Shown here: in pieces, positions 37,801 through 50,900 of the stretch | Numbering within the stretch: the stretch's first letter is position 1 | How the letters are laid out: each line of letters begins with the position of its first letter | NCBI RefSeq assembly: GCF_007655135.1 | Contig: NC_045133.1 | Span: 434,001 to 498,000 of the forward strand | Length of the DNA stretch: 64,000 nt | Direction of reading: 5' to 3' | DNA from: Punica granatum | Lineage: Eukaryota; Streptophyta; Magnoliopsida; Myrtales; Lythraceae | Translations under genes and position numbers: made by a program | The notes under the pieces: generated by a model | Databases searched by the model: none | Told to the model about the DNA's origin: nothing | The model's input: only the letters and a program-made list of their open reading frames with translations

Positions 37801-40800
37801 ACGTGTGTGTGTGGGTTGGGGGGGTGAGGTGAGTGTGAGTGAGTGAGACACAGATTTGAAATAAAGTGTAAAACAAGTAAATGAAATAATACAGATATAT
37901 GCAACTGGTACAAGAACTAACTGAAACCAAACTTGATAAATGCACATGACACGAAACTAAACTGTCGAGATCCATATAAATACTGGGGGGGGAGACCATT
38001 AACCGACAAAAGCAAGTAATAGACAAGCATTAAGAGGCTGACCTTCCACTTCCCTGTCAACTACCCCACCAAATAGCATAGCCCTCTTTTTCTGCACACA
38101 CATAGAAAACCCTGCACGAGGGCCAGGAGGCATTCCACTTTTCTTTACCTATAGAGAGAAACCTTTATTGGCAGAGTTAAACAAATCATAAGCTGAAAGT
38201 AAAGATGAATTAAAGTAACCCATGCACTAGGTTGAAGAAAATAAATACAATCAATTTTCTGCCTAAGGCCCTTGGTAAACTTAACCTTCTTTTGGGGAAA
38301 GTAAACTTAACCTTGAGGTAAACAGGGTTTGCTTTCTTCATTAATTTAAAATGCTGCATAGAATATACAACTAACCTTGTTCCATTCCCATGTCCGTGGG
38401 TCAAGAGACCACATATCTGAATGAACAACTCCCTTTTCAGAGCTTTTCTCAGAAGAAACTTCTTTGGAGTAGCCCCCATAGAGAAAGATCTGCAACATCA
38501 AACGTCCTTCATGTAACAGAGCAATATTCTTATCTGCAACATCAAATGTCCTTCATGCAACTTTGATTGAGCAATTCCTCATTTAATCAACCCAAAGAGT
38601 GATTCTGATGACACATAAGACTGACCAAAGAATTCTACATTAAGTGAAAATCAATCAATTTCCCTTCTAACCCAGGTGATCCATTGAAGCCCACGGTCTA
38701 TAACAGCCAAACTGATCTTAGGGAAACAGTCACCAAATTATAGGGAAAGATAGAGGTCTCTTCATAATTAGGACAGGATGCTAGTCAGAAAAGGCCTAAA
38801 AACCAGATCAACCTTAAAGTTCTAATCAATCTAAATTTAATCTGAGCAACACGATGACCCAATTGATTGAAAGCTCTACCCCATGAATCCAGAGGGGAAT
38901 CATTTAAGTACAATCTCTGCTTGTTTGTGAAACCAGATGCTATTCAGAGTCCACTGATATTATCGGAGAGGTATTGGGCCAACTGCCGGCATAAAAAAAC
39001 CATCGAAAATATGCTGAACCTGGAACTTAGTAAATTTACTCATTCATCTACCCTTCAACCCCACTTTCCCATAATGCCTCAGGTAAAGTCGTTGTCTTAA
39101 CCGAGAATAATGAAATTTCTACAGTTTTAACTGAATTATGTAGCTCTAAATAGAAGCATCTATTGTGAGTCATCTTTCCCAAGTCCAGTTAACATCAATT
39201 TCCTTTTATTCCTACTTCAGTTCTGCTTTGCTCCTTTAAACAGAGATAAATTGACTCGTTATATGATTCCCAAATGCCTGAATAGTAGATTCACTTTAAT
39301 AACCAGAATGTAGGTTGATTATGTGCCTCTGTTTAAGCACATGTTTTGACAGAAAACAGAGATGTAACACCAGCAACAAAAACAACCTAGGACTGCTTCT
39401 AATAGGAAAACTCCTATGGTCGTCACAGATACAAAGAAGACCTGATGATGTGTCTATGAACCAGAGGATGAAACAACACATGAGACATTAAAAATTGTGC
39501 AGATATACAACGGAATAAAAGTAAAACCCTACTAGATGGATGTCACAGGCTAATCATAATATGCCTCCCAATTTCAAAAAATAACAAACAACTAGACTTT
39601 CAGAGGGAGTTCCTGCAAAGTACTTACCTCCTCCTGGTAAACAAAAAACTGAAATCCACTCCGAGCACTAGGCCACATTGCACCAGGCCTCGGCTTTATT
39701 TCTTGCCACTGACAATAACAGGCAACAAAGCATTAGATTTGAAGAAATGAAATGAAAAGGAATATGGGCTTTTACCAGCGTGATAAATATGCCGAGATCA
39801 CTCACCTTGTACTGGTCCAGATCAAAGACATATAAGTCATTGTAATACCTGCAAATCGAAAGGCAGTTGCAAATTTGCAATTAAAAACTTCAAGAGCAAA
39901 AGTCAAATAGATAAGACTATGGCCTGTTCTTGAGGATATTTTTAAAGGCATATATGCAACATCCTTTTGACAAACTTGACAAAATAGCATCAGCATGAGG
40001 AAATAATTTTGATATATTCAGAACAATCAACAACCTTACTTCTCTAAGTGTGTCATAGAAGCCGCCAAAAATAACAATCTTGTGCTTGTATAGGACCTGC
40101 AATTTATGGGGAAAAATGAGGGGAAAGAAAAATATATAAGATTAAAATAGAGCAACTTCACAAAAAATGAAGCAGTGCACCCTGATGAACTAATTTCAAA
40201 TATCATCCGAAAGTCTCAAATATGGTCAAAAGAAAGGTTAGGGAAGAAAAAATAAAGTGAACATACCATTCTATGCCCTGAACGTGGGCTGGGACTCCCT
40301 TTCAGATTTAGTTGCTCCCACTGATTAGTTTTCAGGTCCAACATCCAGCAGTCCTAGGAAGCAAATTAGACAGGTGATGCCAAGCTTAATAACGCGAATC
40401 TATCCATTATCTCTATCCACAAACAAATATGACAAAAATGTTGCATGGCAAGAAAGATGCCCCAAGGATTTACCTTGTAATGATGGAAACGTTCTTGATT
40501 CGGGGATGTGAACTCACCGCCTGAAAACAGATTGCTTCATTTATTTTACAGGATTAAATGAAGTGCAAACTTGCACCCGTGGCAATACAACAGATGTTAG
40601 CAAAGCTTACCAAATATATAGAGATAATTCTTCCAAGCAATTGCCTGGTGAGCACTTCGAGGAGGGGGACTATTGGGGCTCGAGATCAACTTCCACTCCT
40701 TCTTTTCTACGTCATATCTATAAAGATCACCATAAACAAATGTCTGCACTATTGAAAGTCAGTATCATCTGAAGTAGAGATATCCATCAATGTCTGATTA

Positions 40801-41733
40801 AACAATAACATTGTGCGACACCATAAAAACCTCACCTTGTTGCCATTGTAGAATTCACCACCATAGAGAATCAATTCAGTCTCTTTCTGAGGATTGATGT
40901 TTAACTGCAACCATCATCGAAGACGCAATTACTAGACAGGCGATACAATCCAGAAATATGACAACAACATGATCTGGGGCCTCCGGAGGAACTCACAGTG
41001 CAATTGGATCGAGGAGAGGGTGCCGGGACATTGTCCTCGATATGTACTTCCTTCTTCTTTGCTTCCTCTTTTTGTATACTTAACTGTTCGACAAAATTAA
41101 TGTCAAGTTTCAATAGATGAAACCACTAAGGAATCAACATTCCTCCTTTTCATAGGATTTGCTCCCGAGACCTAAAAAACAAATGGGAGTTCCCAAGAGA
41201 AAGAGCCCTACTGACCCAACTGCCAATGTCGAACTTGTGGTCCTACCTAAACTCCGATTACTGGAACAAATGTCTCAATCTCTCTCTCTCCTTACAGAGA
41301 AGGAGTGGGAAAGGAGGAACTACAGAAATACTCAGTGACAGAGCTGACTTCAGCGATAAGCATCTCGGAATTAGCTTGCACTGCTGGAGACGAGTACATT
41401 AGCTCGGAGCACGCCAATGGCGGCATCATCATAAACAAGAGACCAAATCATTGATACTAAACTGTGATCGACTATAGAGTAGCTTGATAAATATATGCGT
41501 GATTGAATAGTCAGTAACCAGCTGAGCAGATGAAGCGGAAGAGGAAGAGGAAGAGGAGGAGGGAGGGATATAGGAGAGGGCTAAGATAGTGAAAGATGAT
41601 ATGACCAGAATAGCATCGATGTCGTCTTCAGGGGAGAGCTTCTTGTTATCTCTTCGAGCTCTCTTCTCCTCTGCCTTGGCCGTCTTCCTCTCCGTCTTCT
41701 CCTTGCCTTTCCCTGGCTTCTTCGTCTTCTTCC

Positions 41734-41737
<4 letters not shown>
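34829..41737 (-). CDS. Kelch-repeat protein, KLHDC4-like, complete, 20 exons
   Basis: Exons on the minus strand: 41737-41606, 41083-40997, 40904-40836, 40743-40611, 40520-40474, 40353-40267, 40096-40035, 39848-39806, 39708-39628, 38489-38376, 38148-38043, 37473-37410, 37226-37184, 37039-36776, 36683-36522, 35966-35829, 35590-35444, 35292-35206, 35082-35014, 34933-34829. The sum is 2040 nt, or 679 residues. A lysine-rich N-terminus (GKKTKKPGKGKEKTERKTAK) precedes a kelch beta-propeller with blades marked LILYGGEFYNG, LYIFGGEFTSP, IVIFGGFYDTL, IFLYGGYSKE, AMLFGGVVDRE and LYIYGGMMEVK. Between the last two lies a ~100-residue insert. After the propeller comes a long Asp/Glu run (exon 16), then a conserved helical tail (KEKRLRIEQIRANLGLSD, ESLKDFYKRTNMYWQMAA, GFDLALVRYRELKPVL) and a basic end. 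The charged ends suggest a nuclear or nucleolar protein, but its molecular function is not established. The terminal donors of exons 1 and 11 (GTCATA, GTCAGC) are weak. Confidence 0.93.

Positions 41738-41740
<3 letters not shown>

Positions 41741-41775
<35 letters not shown>
41741..41775. repeat. (CT/GA)n array in the kelch gene 5' UTR
   Basis: About 17 CT units on the plus strand (GA on the transcribed sense strand) end only a few bases before the ATG at 41737. GA arrays in plant 5' UTRs are common and can bind BBR/BPC (GAGA) factors. The upstream in-frame reading of Arg-Glu repeats has no ATG and is not part of the protein. Confidence 0.85.
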
Positions 41776-41777
<2 letters not shown>

Positions 41778-41879
41778 TCTCACAGTTCCTCAGCTCAGAC
41801 TTCACACAACGCAGTCCTTTTTCAATTCTGTTCAGTTCAAACCCTCCAAGCCTCAGAGAGAAGAGAGAGGGGGGTTTAG

Positions 41880-42427
41880 TGAGGGCAGCGGGAGAGAGAA
41901 AATGGACGAGCCATCGTTTCAGGCTAACAATGGGCTTCGGCCCATGAGTTAAATATGGGCCGAGAATGAGCCCATGAGTTTCGTCAGAAGGTTTTTTTTT
42001 TTGTTTTTCCCATGAAGATTTTAATCCGAAGATCAGGTTGTACCTCGTCGTCGAATGAATGTGGTTAAACACGAGTTTCCTCGGGCGCCGGCCTATGCTT
42101 TTTAATAAGTATCGACACCCTCGCTTTCGAGGAAACGAAGTTTGCACGTATATCAGCACGTTATTCAGCCGCATGCCTTTGTGGCTAAATATGTGATTGA
42201 TTAGCCAAAATTTCACAGGTCTGAATATATTATCAATATATTGGCACTTGCGACTGCCTCGTACGATAAATAGTTTATGATCAGCCTATCCTACGGAGTA
42301 GACAAATTGGATTGCCAATTTTTGCCTCACGGATGAGCATACCCTCTCCTTGATACAACAAGCAGGCAATGATGATAAAATCTTTTATTTTTTTAAAAAA
42401 AAAAAACATTTTTAACGGCGGTTTAAT
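41880..42427. other. Spacer between the kelch and GDSL genes
   Basis: This region holds the promoter side of the kelch gene and the 3' flank of the GDSL gene (both minus strand). No other gene or element was recognised. Confidence 0.5.
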
Positions 42428-44127
42428 TTATTGGCGTGGCCACTGTTTGTTGCTAAGCAAGGAGCTGAAGGGAGGTTGAGAGAAGTTGCGGCGCAAGAAC
42501 ATGTCGGACACCACCTTGTACATGGCTTCCGTCAGATGGACTCCGTCCCAGTTTATGTACTGCGACGGGTTCTTGCAGGCTCGAGCTGAAGGCGTTCCAC
42601 AGGTCGCGAAGGGGCTGTAGTTGTAGGGCGAGTCGCTAGTCCCGCAGCAAGCGCTGAAGCGCTCCGAAAAACCGTACCTGCAATAATGCATGTGACCAGA
42701 GGATCAGGGCCGGATTCAGCACTAAAATAGGACAGATCAACAAAGTTAAAAACCGGAACTTTATGTTATCGGGAATCTGACATGACGTGTAGCAAATGTA
42801 CATATCTTCCTTCCTTGTTCATTTCGAGTGAATAACAACCGACTCATTAACATGTTCTTCAACCGTAATTAAGCCTGCGGGGCACTCTCCCCTCGGGTCG
42901 GAAAAGCACGAGCCCTTTCGCAACAGTCAACTGTCATAATTAAAGCTAACTTTTTGGAACCTGCTGATCTCGGCCATTAGCCTCGCAAAATCGTTTAACA
43001 ATAGACTCGGGTGCTGCTAATCTTTTTTGCATATACCTTGAGGGAGCTTTCATGACGGCGCGGTAGGCATTCCAGTAGTCAGCATAGACGATGATGGCAT
43101 CTGGATACTTCTTCCGGAGGCCGGCAAGTTTGGACTGGAGGATGGTGTTGTGGGCTTGGGTCTGGTCATTTGCGCTCTTCACGCACCCGAGGTCGTCCCA
43201 GTCGTTTTCGGGAGCGAGAAACATGGCAAGCGGGAGGCAGCCCGATAAAGGTAAACCTTGGACAACCATGTACTTTGCTCCCTTCCTCAGCAGCGACTGC
43301 ATTCAGCAACAGATAAAATTTTGTGATCGATAAATCTACCCAGCGTACTAAATATTTTCATCTAGCACACAAATGGCGGAATTTTTTTTTTAAAAGCATT
43401 AAGTGACGTTAAGAAGATTATATATTTATAAATATTTTAATTAACTGACGTCTAAGAAAGCAGTGACAGTTTCGACGGCGAGCTTCTGAATGGTATCCCA
43501 CGGAACAGAGGACGCGATGGTGTAGGCGTAGTCATTCACCCCAATCTCCCCAACCCACACCAGTGCATCCTTAAATGCCGACGCGCAAGAGCCTCCAGAC
43601 GCGGCTTCTCTGCAACCCTCTCGGTCCTCCAGGTACTGGTTGAACCATACCAGCTGCGTCAGGATCGACTGCGGGGTGATGGCGAGGCTGAGATTGTTCT
43701 TGACAAAGAAGTCATGATTGATCGCCGTGGATCCAGCGACAGCGAAGTCGACTCCGTGGCTGCCGTCGCCACCTTTAGAGATGCTGCGGTAGGGAGGGAG
43801 GAAAGGGAGGGAAAGGGACTCAGCCACAAAGTCGATGACGAGGCGGCCGTCGGAGTAGCGGTTTGTCGGGTGGCGGAAGAAGGTGGTTCCGTAGGGAGGA
43901 TTAGAGACGTGGCCAAATCCAGCAGGCCCATCGGCATTGCCTGTGTTGCCAGTGTCAGTGAAGGAGTCGCCGAAGGCATAGATCTTCTTAAACCGTCGAG
44001 GACCTTGCTGCGACCTTGACGGAGGAGAAGAAGCAAAGCATAAAGGGGATAGAAGCAGCGCAAAGAGGAAGATTGTCAAAGTTAAGGTCGAAGAGGACGG
44101 AGTAGGTGAAGAGGACGCCATTGCCAT
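42428..44127 (-). CDS. GDSL esterase/lipase, secreted, complete, 3 exons
   Basis: Exons on the minus strand: 44127-43450, 43296-43037 and 42677-42428. The sum is 1188 nt, or 395 residues, typical of plant GDSL hydrolases. Residues ~13-32 (STLTLTIFLFALLLSPLCFA) form a signal peptide, so the enzyme is expected in the secretory pathway or cell wall, hydrolysing an ester of unknown identity. Block I is YAFGDSFTDTGN with the nucleophile Ser55. Block III is WVGEIGVNDYAY (oxyanion Asn present; Val replaces the Gly usual before Asn-Asp in GGND). Block V is NWDGVHLTEAMYK with Asp357 and His360 completing the triad. An alternative start two codons downstream (MASSSP) would not change the prediction. 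Its closest relatives, as far as I can judge by eye, are the seed-plant GDSL group that includes Arabidopsis At3g48460. Confidence 0.93.
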
Positions 44128-44190
44128 CGTCGTCGATGCTAGCTAGCTATTATAAACACACAATGCGTGAAGCGGTGTTTGGTTCGGTTG

Positions 44191-44197
44191 ATTTATA
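44191..44197 (-). promoter_or_regulatory. Probable TATA box of the GDSL gene
   Basis: TATAAAT on the minus strand, 64 bp upstream of the GDSL start codon. The consensus match is good and the distance is plausible for a short 5' UTR. Confidence 0.5.
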
Positions 44198-44199
44198 AG

Positions 44200-45480
44200 A
44201 GTGCGTGAATTCGGTTCACCGATTACTTTCGGAGGAGATATATAATATTATCTTACATTAATGAACTGATTAACGGTGAAACGCAGGGGGTGTGTTGGTC
44301 GGAATATTTTGTTTTTTTCATTATATCTGGGCCTATCTTGGAGGGAAGAGGTTCCAAAATTTTGGAGTAGGACCCTACATTGTTTCGAACCTGGAACTGA
44401 AATTTACCTGAAATCTGAATTATACTATAGGTTCTGAGTACTCTATTCAAACTTGTAATTTTTTTCATTAATAAATGAAATAAATAACTAAAATTGAAAA
44501 AATCTCATAATAAATGTCGACATAGATTAATCGAATCACATACATCCACATAATTAAAGGATTGTGTATTTCTCCTTAGAATTATAGAATAGACAAAGTA
44601 AATACGCAACTAAAAGATTACGTATCTATTTAGCAAAAAAATGATGATATAACTTTTCTTAGTAAACAAAGCAAATGAACTCTTCTTAAAATTATGTAAT
44701 TATTATATTACATATAGAGAATTATGTAAATATAAAATAATTTTTCAGAAAAATATAGGTCACGGATACCGATTTCGTGGGTACCATGTATGTTAGAACG
44801 GAAACCGAAATCGAAACCTATTTTCACGTATTCCTTAAATTACTACTAAGAGCCTATCATATTTCAATTACAGTTATCCGTACCCTACCTTAATAGGTAA
44901 GTTCTAACCGGTTCTTGATATACTCGGTATTCATATACACCCTTAGTGAAACATATCGTCAGTGACATGTATAATCAGCGCATGCTCATGTGGATAATGG
45001 AGATTGTAGCTGGTATTATGCATGATACATGATATGTAGTATCGCATGCCAGTTTTGCGCCCAAAGACGGCATGGCAAAGCATAACCTCCTTATAATTTT
45101 ACGACGTTCGAGGAAAATATAATTAATAGTGGCATGCTTAACCTTTTGTCCGAGTGCGAGTGAGTGAAACTATCTTTCTTCGACCTCCGAGCTGCCAGTC
45201 AAATGCGATGAGTGGGGCCCTCTCTCTCTCTCTCGATGCTTGGAGTCTTGGGACCCACAAACAAGTATATGTAGTAATGGTACGATTGGGTTAGAAATGG
45301 TGGGGACTTGCCATAAATGAGATGAATGAAATTTGCCGCACGAAGTAGTTGGGGGCGAAAATTAGTTGCAGGCCTTCAATTCAATTGCCTCAGAGTGTGT
45401 GTGTGTGTTTTGGGTGGCATTCCATTTCATAGGATTTCTTCGTTATTTACGTACACTAGATGATGATCGGCGAGATGTGC
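44200..45480. other. AT-rich intergenic DNA upstream of the GDSL gene
   Basis: No gene recognised. It contains short CT and GT arrays near 45219-45234 and 45395-45408, and otherwise non-repetitive AT-rich sequence. Confidence 0.5.
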
Positions 45481-45489
45481 AAGATCGAA

Positions 45490-46547
45490 AAGAAAAAGCT
45501 AAAATTTTTTATTGATGTACTACTATATATTTTAAGAAAATGTCTTTCGTTGATAAAAAAAATTGTTTTTCTAATTTAGCAAGACAAAATAATTCTTAAA
45601 CAAGAATAAGAATAATAACAATTATTAATATCGAGTAGATCATCCTAATATTTGAAATTCAAAAAACATAATATATATTAATCTTCTAACAAAATTACTA
45701 ACAATAAAAGAGTTATAACATAAAAAAAAATATTTATACTAATAGAAGATCATGTAATTTAAATAATTATACTTAGCTTATCTCTAATATTGGCTCATAA
45801 AATCCAACTCTGAAATAGTCCTCAGACAATATAAATCTAACTACATGAATTTAGATGGAAAAAATTGAATATATTCAACTTTTTTTTTATGTAAACATGC
45901 GATTACTCGTCAAAATAAAAAACAAACTTCGTATAAGCATAAGCTTGAGTAGATTTAGAAAATAATAGTGGAGTTTGAAGGGAGAGAAAAACCTATAGAA
46001 AGAGCTCGGATGAGAGGAAACGGAATGCAAAATTCATAGTTATGTATATCACAATTAATAGGTTTTTATACTTTGAATTTAAAAAATACAATAGAAAATA
46101 CAATTTATGAACTATTTCATTCTCATCCGCAAATTAGTAATTATATATTATATCGTGAATATTTTGAATTTTTCTCATATTTTAATAATTTCGAGATAAG
46201 GCATATAAGCAAATTATTTTCTTAATAATTAAATTAAATATGAAAATTTTCTTCCTATCCTCATAAAAAATATTCTACCGCAATATATATATGTCTTAAC
46301 GAACGGCATCTATATATATTGTGTATAATATATATATATATATATTCAGTTGGGCTATATATGGATATAATATAAACCAAATAAGAAAATATTATGAATA
46401 TAGATGAATAATTTTTTTTTTCTTATTATATAAAAGATGATATAACATCACAAGAGAGTTTCATTTTTTTTAATAAGTGATGAATTTCATTAACTATGAG
46501 ATAATGTACGCATTGCGATTTATTCGAGAAAATTAATGGGACTTTAT

Positions 46548-46560
<13 letters not shown>
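45490..46560 (-). repeat. Dispersed ~1-kb AT-rich repeat, copy 2 (inverted relative to copy 1)
   Basis: Reverse-complement partner of 15990-17060. Landmarks from left to right here are GTAGATCATCCTAATATTTG, CTCTAATATTGGCTCATAAA, GCGATTACTCGTCAAA, GCAAATTATTTTC, GGCATCTATATATATTGTG and GGGACTTTATTTTC. Coding capacity is absent. Confidence 0.75.
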
Positions 46561-46587
<27 letters not shown>

Positions 46588-47266
46588 TTATAGAGTACTA
46601 TTGTTGTTAATATTATTATCATGTTCTCATTTCTTGGCGTTCGACAATCGACCTGAAGAGAGGTGCAATCAATCGGTGCCTATCGGATCGGTGGCATTTA
46701 AGGGTCTTGACAAGTGTCTTCACTCCAATGGTCAGACTCCGACCCGGCGGTGGGGACATTCACCGCCCCCCTGCGACTTTCCCATCTGACCTCGACCCCC
46801 GCACCTAAGTCAGATTCCCGAACGAACGGTTTACAATTAAGACGCGCAGATGACCTCAACGGCTTCCAATCCAAGGTGGCTCCAGTGTCCATCCAACGGT
46901 CAGGGCACACCCATAGGAGTGAGTGTCCAAGCAACCGCCGTAAAATTTCCCTTACTTCTCTCTTTTTCCAAATCTTTAGAAGGGGAAAAGCAAACTCTAT
47001 GGCTGAGAACTCTTATCTCGACGTCGGCATTAAGCTGAACACTAATTTGCGTAATTTACAAATGAACATCATTACAAAAGCAGGTGAGTCGAGTCAAGAG
47101 GATCAGCTGTGTCATCTAGCCATCTTTACATCGATATATATTACATGACCTCTTACTGGACAATACAAGCTCCCTATAGTACAGCACAAGAACTCGCTAA
47201 AGCAGACTTCCGATTTATAAGCAGTAAAAGAGACGATGGGAAAGGGAGAACCGAAAAGGGGAGGGA
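46561..47266. other. Spacer downstream of callose synthase
   Basis: The ~100 bases below 47267 are the probable 3' UTR of the callose synthase. The GC-richer stretch 46640-46950 has an open minus-strand frame of 78 codons with no recognisable motif; it is not called as a gene. Confidence 0.45.
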
Positions 47267-47961
47267 TTAGACCTCGACGTTAGCTTTGTTTCCAGCGAGG
47301 ATAAGTGAGATCTCAAGGCCGCGACTGAATGCTTGGTTAAAGAGAAGACGAGATTGGAAGGTGGAAACGAATGGGAACCATGAGAGGATTGCGATAGGAG
47401 TGAAGATTAACACACCCATCCCCGCATCGTACATCCTCGCAAACTCCCTTACCGAGTCCCATAACCCAAGACTCCTCACCAGCTTCTTCCATGTGACCGC
47501 CACCTGTTCCATTTCAAAAGGAAGTCAAGTCTCTACACCTGACAACAATTTGGGTATGTATCTGACTAGTTCAGAACAAATAGAGAGAGATTATATTTAC
47601 TTACACTGAGAATACCCCAGCCAGTGGGAATGAATGCGAGAAAGCTTGCAAAGAGGTCTGCTATCGTCAGATCGGTGAAAACTACAAGAAGAGATATGGC
47701 CGCGATGAGCCCCAATGACGTGACCCCTTGAATGAACCGAACGAATAGGAACTGAAATTTGGAAGATCTTTTGGGACTGAAGGTGTAGACCTGCAAGATG
47801 ATGCCATATTACTCACAGAGTAGTTTCGGGAACAAGCTAAAAGAACTAAAGCCAACTTTAGTAAGAAAGAAGCAAGCATGAGATGTATAGATACAAACCC
47901 TGAATATCATGACGATCGCAACCAATACAATCCACGAGAATCCAAAAAGCTGAAACACATA

Positions 47962-47998
<37 letters not shown>

Positions 47999-50900
47999 AT
48001 GTTATATTGCCATGCATGTTTCAATACATTGCCAACTTGCACAAGGATGACATGATTTACACAACCTAAGGATTAGCTGATAAATACTTAACATGGAGAA
48101 AAGGAACTTACATACACAGATCCAAAGGTATCAATGATTTCATCAGGTCCAGAATTATGGAACTAAAAACTGAGGTGCTTACCGCAAGAGAAGTATTACT
48201 CCCAGTAAGGTGGAGCTTGTATACTATGCCATACTGGAATATGAAGAACCTCAAGCTCAAAATGGTTTCTAGTATACGGCCTCTTAGAGTATGAATATGC
48301 ACCTGCAGAACAATAAGCACAATTCACAAACACTTCGAAGAGGAACCACCTAAAATGGTGTAATGGCACGCCCAAATTTTTTAGTGTGATTGCACTGCAC
48401 ATCAGTCCTTGCATGAGAGAGAGAGAGAGAGAGAGAGCCGAGAACTTCTAAACGATTGGAGGATTTTGCCTAATTATTACATCAGCTCATTCAAACAATT
48501 AACACAGACCTGCTCTTCATCCCACCATGATTCCCAGCTATTGTCTCCTTTCACCCCAACTCCACCTTTATAGAGAAGCCAACTGGTCCAATCATCAAAA
48601 TCCTCCACAGTCCTGTTTTTATTTAAAGAGATAGTAAAATCGAGTTAAATGATTACAACAATATTTCCATTAGAAGCCTAAGATAATCACAGAACAACAA
48701 TCTACAAATAAAATTCAGATGAAACCAAACAGATACTATCAGGGACAGCAATTCAAAATGGGATAGAAATGTGTTGTGGTAGTACGTACTTTTGCCACTC
48801 AAAACCAGATGGATTAAAGATATAAGGAGCAAAAAGCCATGAAATGACGAGGAACCAACTGCTGACAGTTATCAAAACAAAGGCAAGAGTGCCCCCTTCC
48901 GTGTAGCCATATGCAATATAGACAATAAGGAGCAGTGCCACCTCAAGCCTGTAAAAAGTTGTAGCGAAGGGGGGAAAGATGTCAGCAACAGAGTTTGGTA
49001 TTTGATTCTCTCTCTCAATGGCATCACAAGAGCCAAATGCATCCTTGACACTCACGCTTTGACAAAATGACTTCTGGAGTAGAGCCTATAATTTTCAGCA
49101 AACTTGATGTGACGGACAACGAATCCTCTCCCAGTTGCCCGGTACTGTTGAGCGAATTTCAAAATAGATCCACTGGTTAGTTACAAGTGGGGGAGGGGGA
49201 AACCATATAAATGGATTAAGTATGCAGCTTCGAGCAGGAAGTAACTTACTTTTGCACCTCCATGAAGAATAGTTCGTCCAAAGTAATGAGTCCTGGTACC
49301 CAACGAGAATGTAAAGAAGACCGAGCACAACTGGAGTTGCATTGTGACAAAACTGAAAACAGCCTGCAAGGATTTACCGACCACAGAGAGAAGTCAGATT
49401 ACATGTCAGAATAAGCAACAGGTTCAATGCAATCACCACTAACAGGAAATAAATTGACCAAAAAGATTATTCAACTTCTTCTGCTACATCCAACATTTTT
49501 TTCAACTAACAGACTAGAGATTGAGCTGGGGAAAATGGTATGTAATTTGCAGAGCACAGGAAAGAATTTATTGGAGATGCAACGATGACTTGAGACCACA
49601 GGGACTGTATACTAAAGCAACACCCAATTTGACACAAAGGGATAGAGACTATTGACCTGCAGCAATCCCATCTCAAGGATAAAGCCCATAATCATGGGAA
49701 CAGCAGTGAAAATACCAATCTGAACTAAGAATTGTGCATTCAGAGCAGCTTCTAATGCTGTATTTCCCGACATTTTGGCTTCAAGTGAGATCCCTCGATC
49801 AAGCCCAGAGAATGCCTGGAACAGAAAATATATATTAATGCTGAGATGAGTACTACTGAGGATATGATCAAGGCTTCTCAGATAAATGACAAAAAGATCA
49901 GATCAAAATAATTTTGAGAAAAAACTCTTAAGATGATGATATTTGAGAGCCGTCCTCACAAGTTCTGCCCTTTGTCTTTCTATAGATACAAGACCTGTCC
50001 ATCTTAATTACATGTCGTGCTCCTGTTTCTTATAAAACTATATGTCATGCTCTAGATGGTCAGTTGTAGCCTGAAAAACTTGTGGGAGAAACCGTCCATT
50101 AAAAAGCATCGAGCTGCAACAAAATCCTTTAGAACTTAATACAATATGGAGAACTCCAGAAAGAATTCCAGCAAACATCCAGAAGCAATGGAGTCCAAAT
50201 TCAGAAGGAAAGAATCATATCATGTATCCAGCGCTGCATGCTAAACAAACAGAGGATTGTAGATAGCCACATTACCAGGTATATCCTCCCATATAGGAAG
50301 ATGTAGACTGTAAGCACCGTCATCTGTGTCAGAGAAAAAAAATCTCATTGTGTTTTCAAGGATATCTTAAATTCCAACTGTGCTCAACATGGTTGAGAAG
50401 AACACCTTAAATAGAGCCAACATACCATTGTGCAAACGTAATAACCAACAGTAGTGAAGAAAAAAGAGAGCATTCTGAAAAAATCAAATAGTTGTCCAAG
50501 TCTGTAGATGTCTCTGCTGAGCACTTGTTCTCCATTACCGCCAGCTACTTTTCCTTCAAACAGTGCAATTTGATTCAACCCAACATCTCTTCCCTTTCCA
50601 ACCTGCACATAGAAAACTGGTTATACTATCAGTTTTTTTGCTAGCGAAATCATTTGGAACTTGAATAGCAACTTATTAGATAGACTATTATCTCTAGCTA
50701 GAACCTGAATGTACTCATGATGGGTGATATTCCCCTGCCTCAATGTGGAATTGAAACCTGCAGAATTTATCATATTAGAATTGAATGCAAAAAAGAATGG
50801 AAAAACAAATCATAATGAAGCAAAAGAAATATCCCCTTAGCGAGTACAATTTATTGACAAATATCCCCTTAGTGAGCACAGCCATAAGAAATACATGAAT

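Noticed and set aside
41773..41776. Possible N-terminal Arg-Glu extension of the kelch protein
   Set aside because: The upstream in-frame codon is GTG, not ATG, and the stretch is a GA microsatellite in the 5' UTR.
43659..44063. 134-codon minus-strand frame inside GDSL exon 1
   Set aside because: Out of frame with the GDSL motifs; a GC-rich shadow.
46698..46934. 78-codon minus-strand frame downstream of callose synthase
   Set aside because: No domain, no start or splice context; likely chance in a GC-richer spacer.
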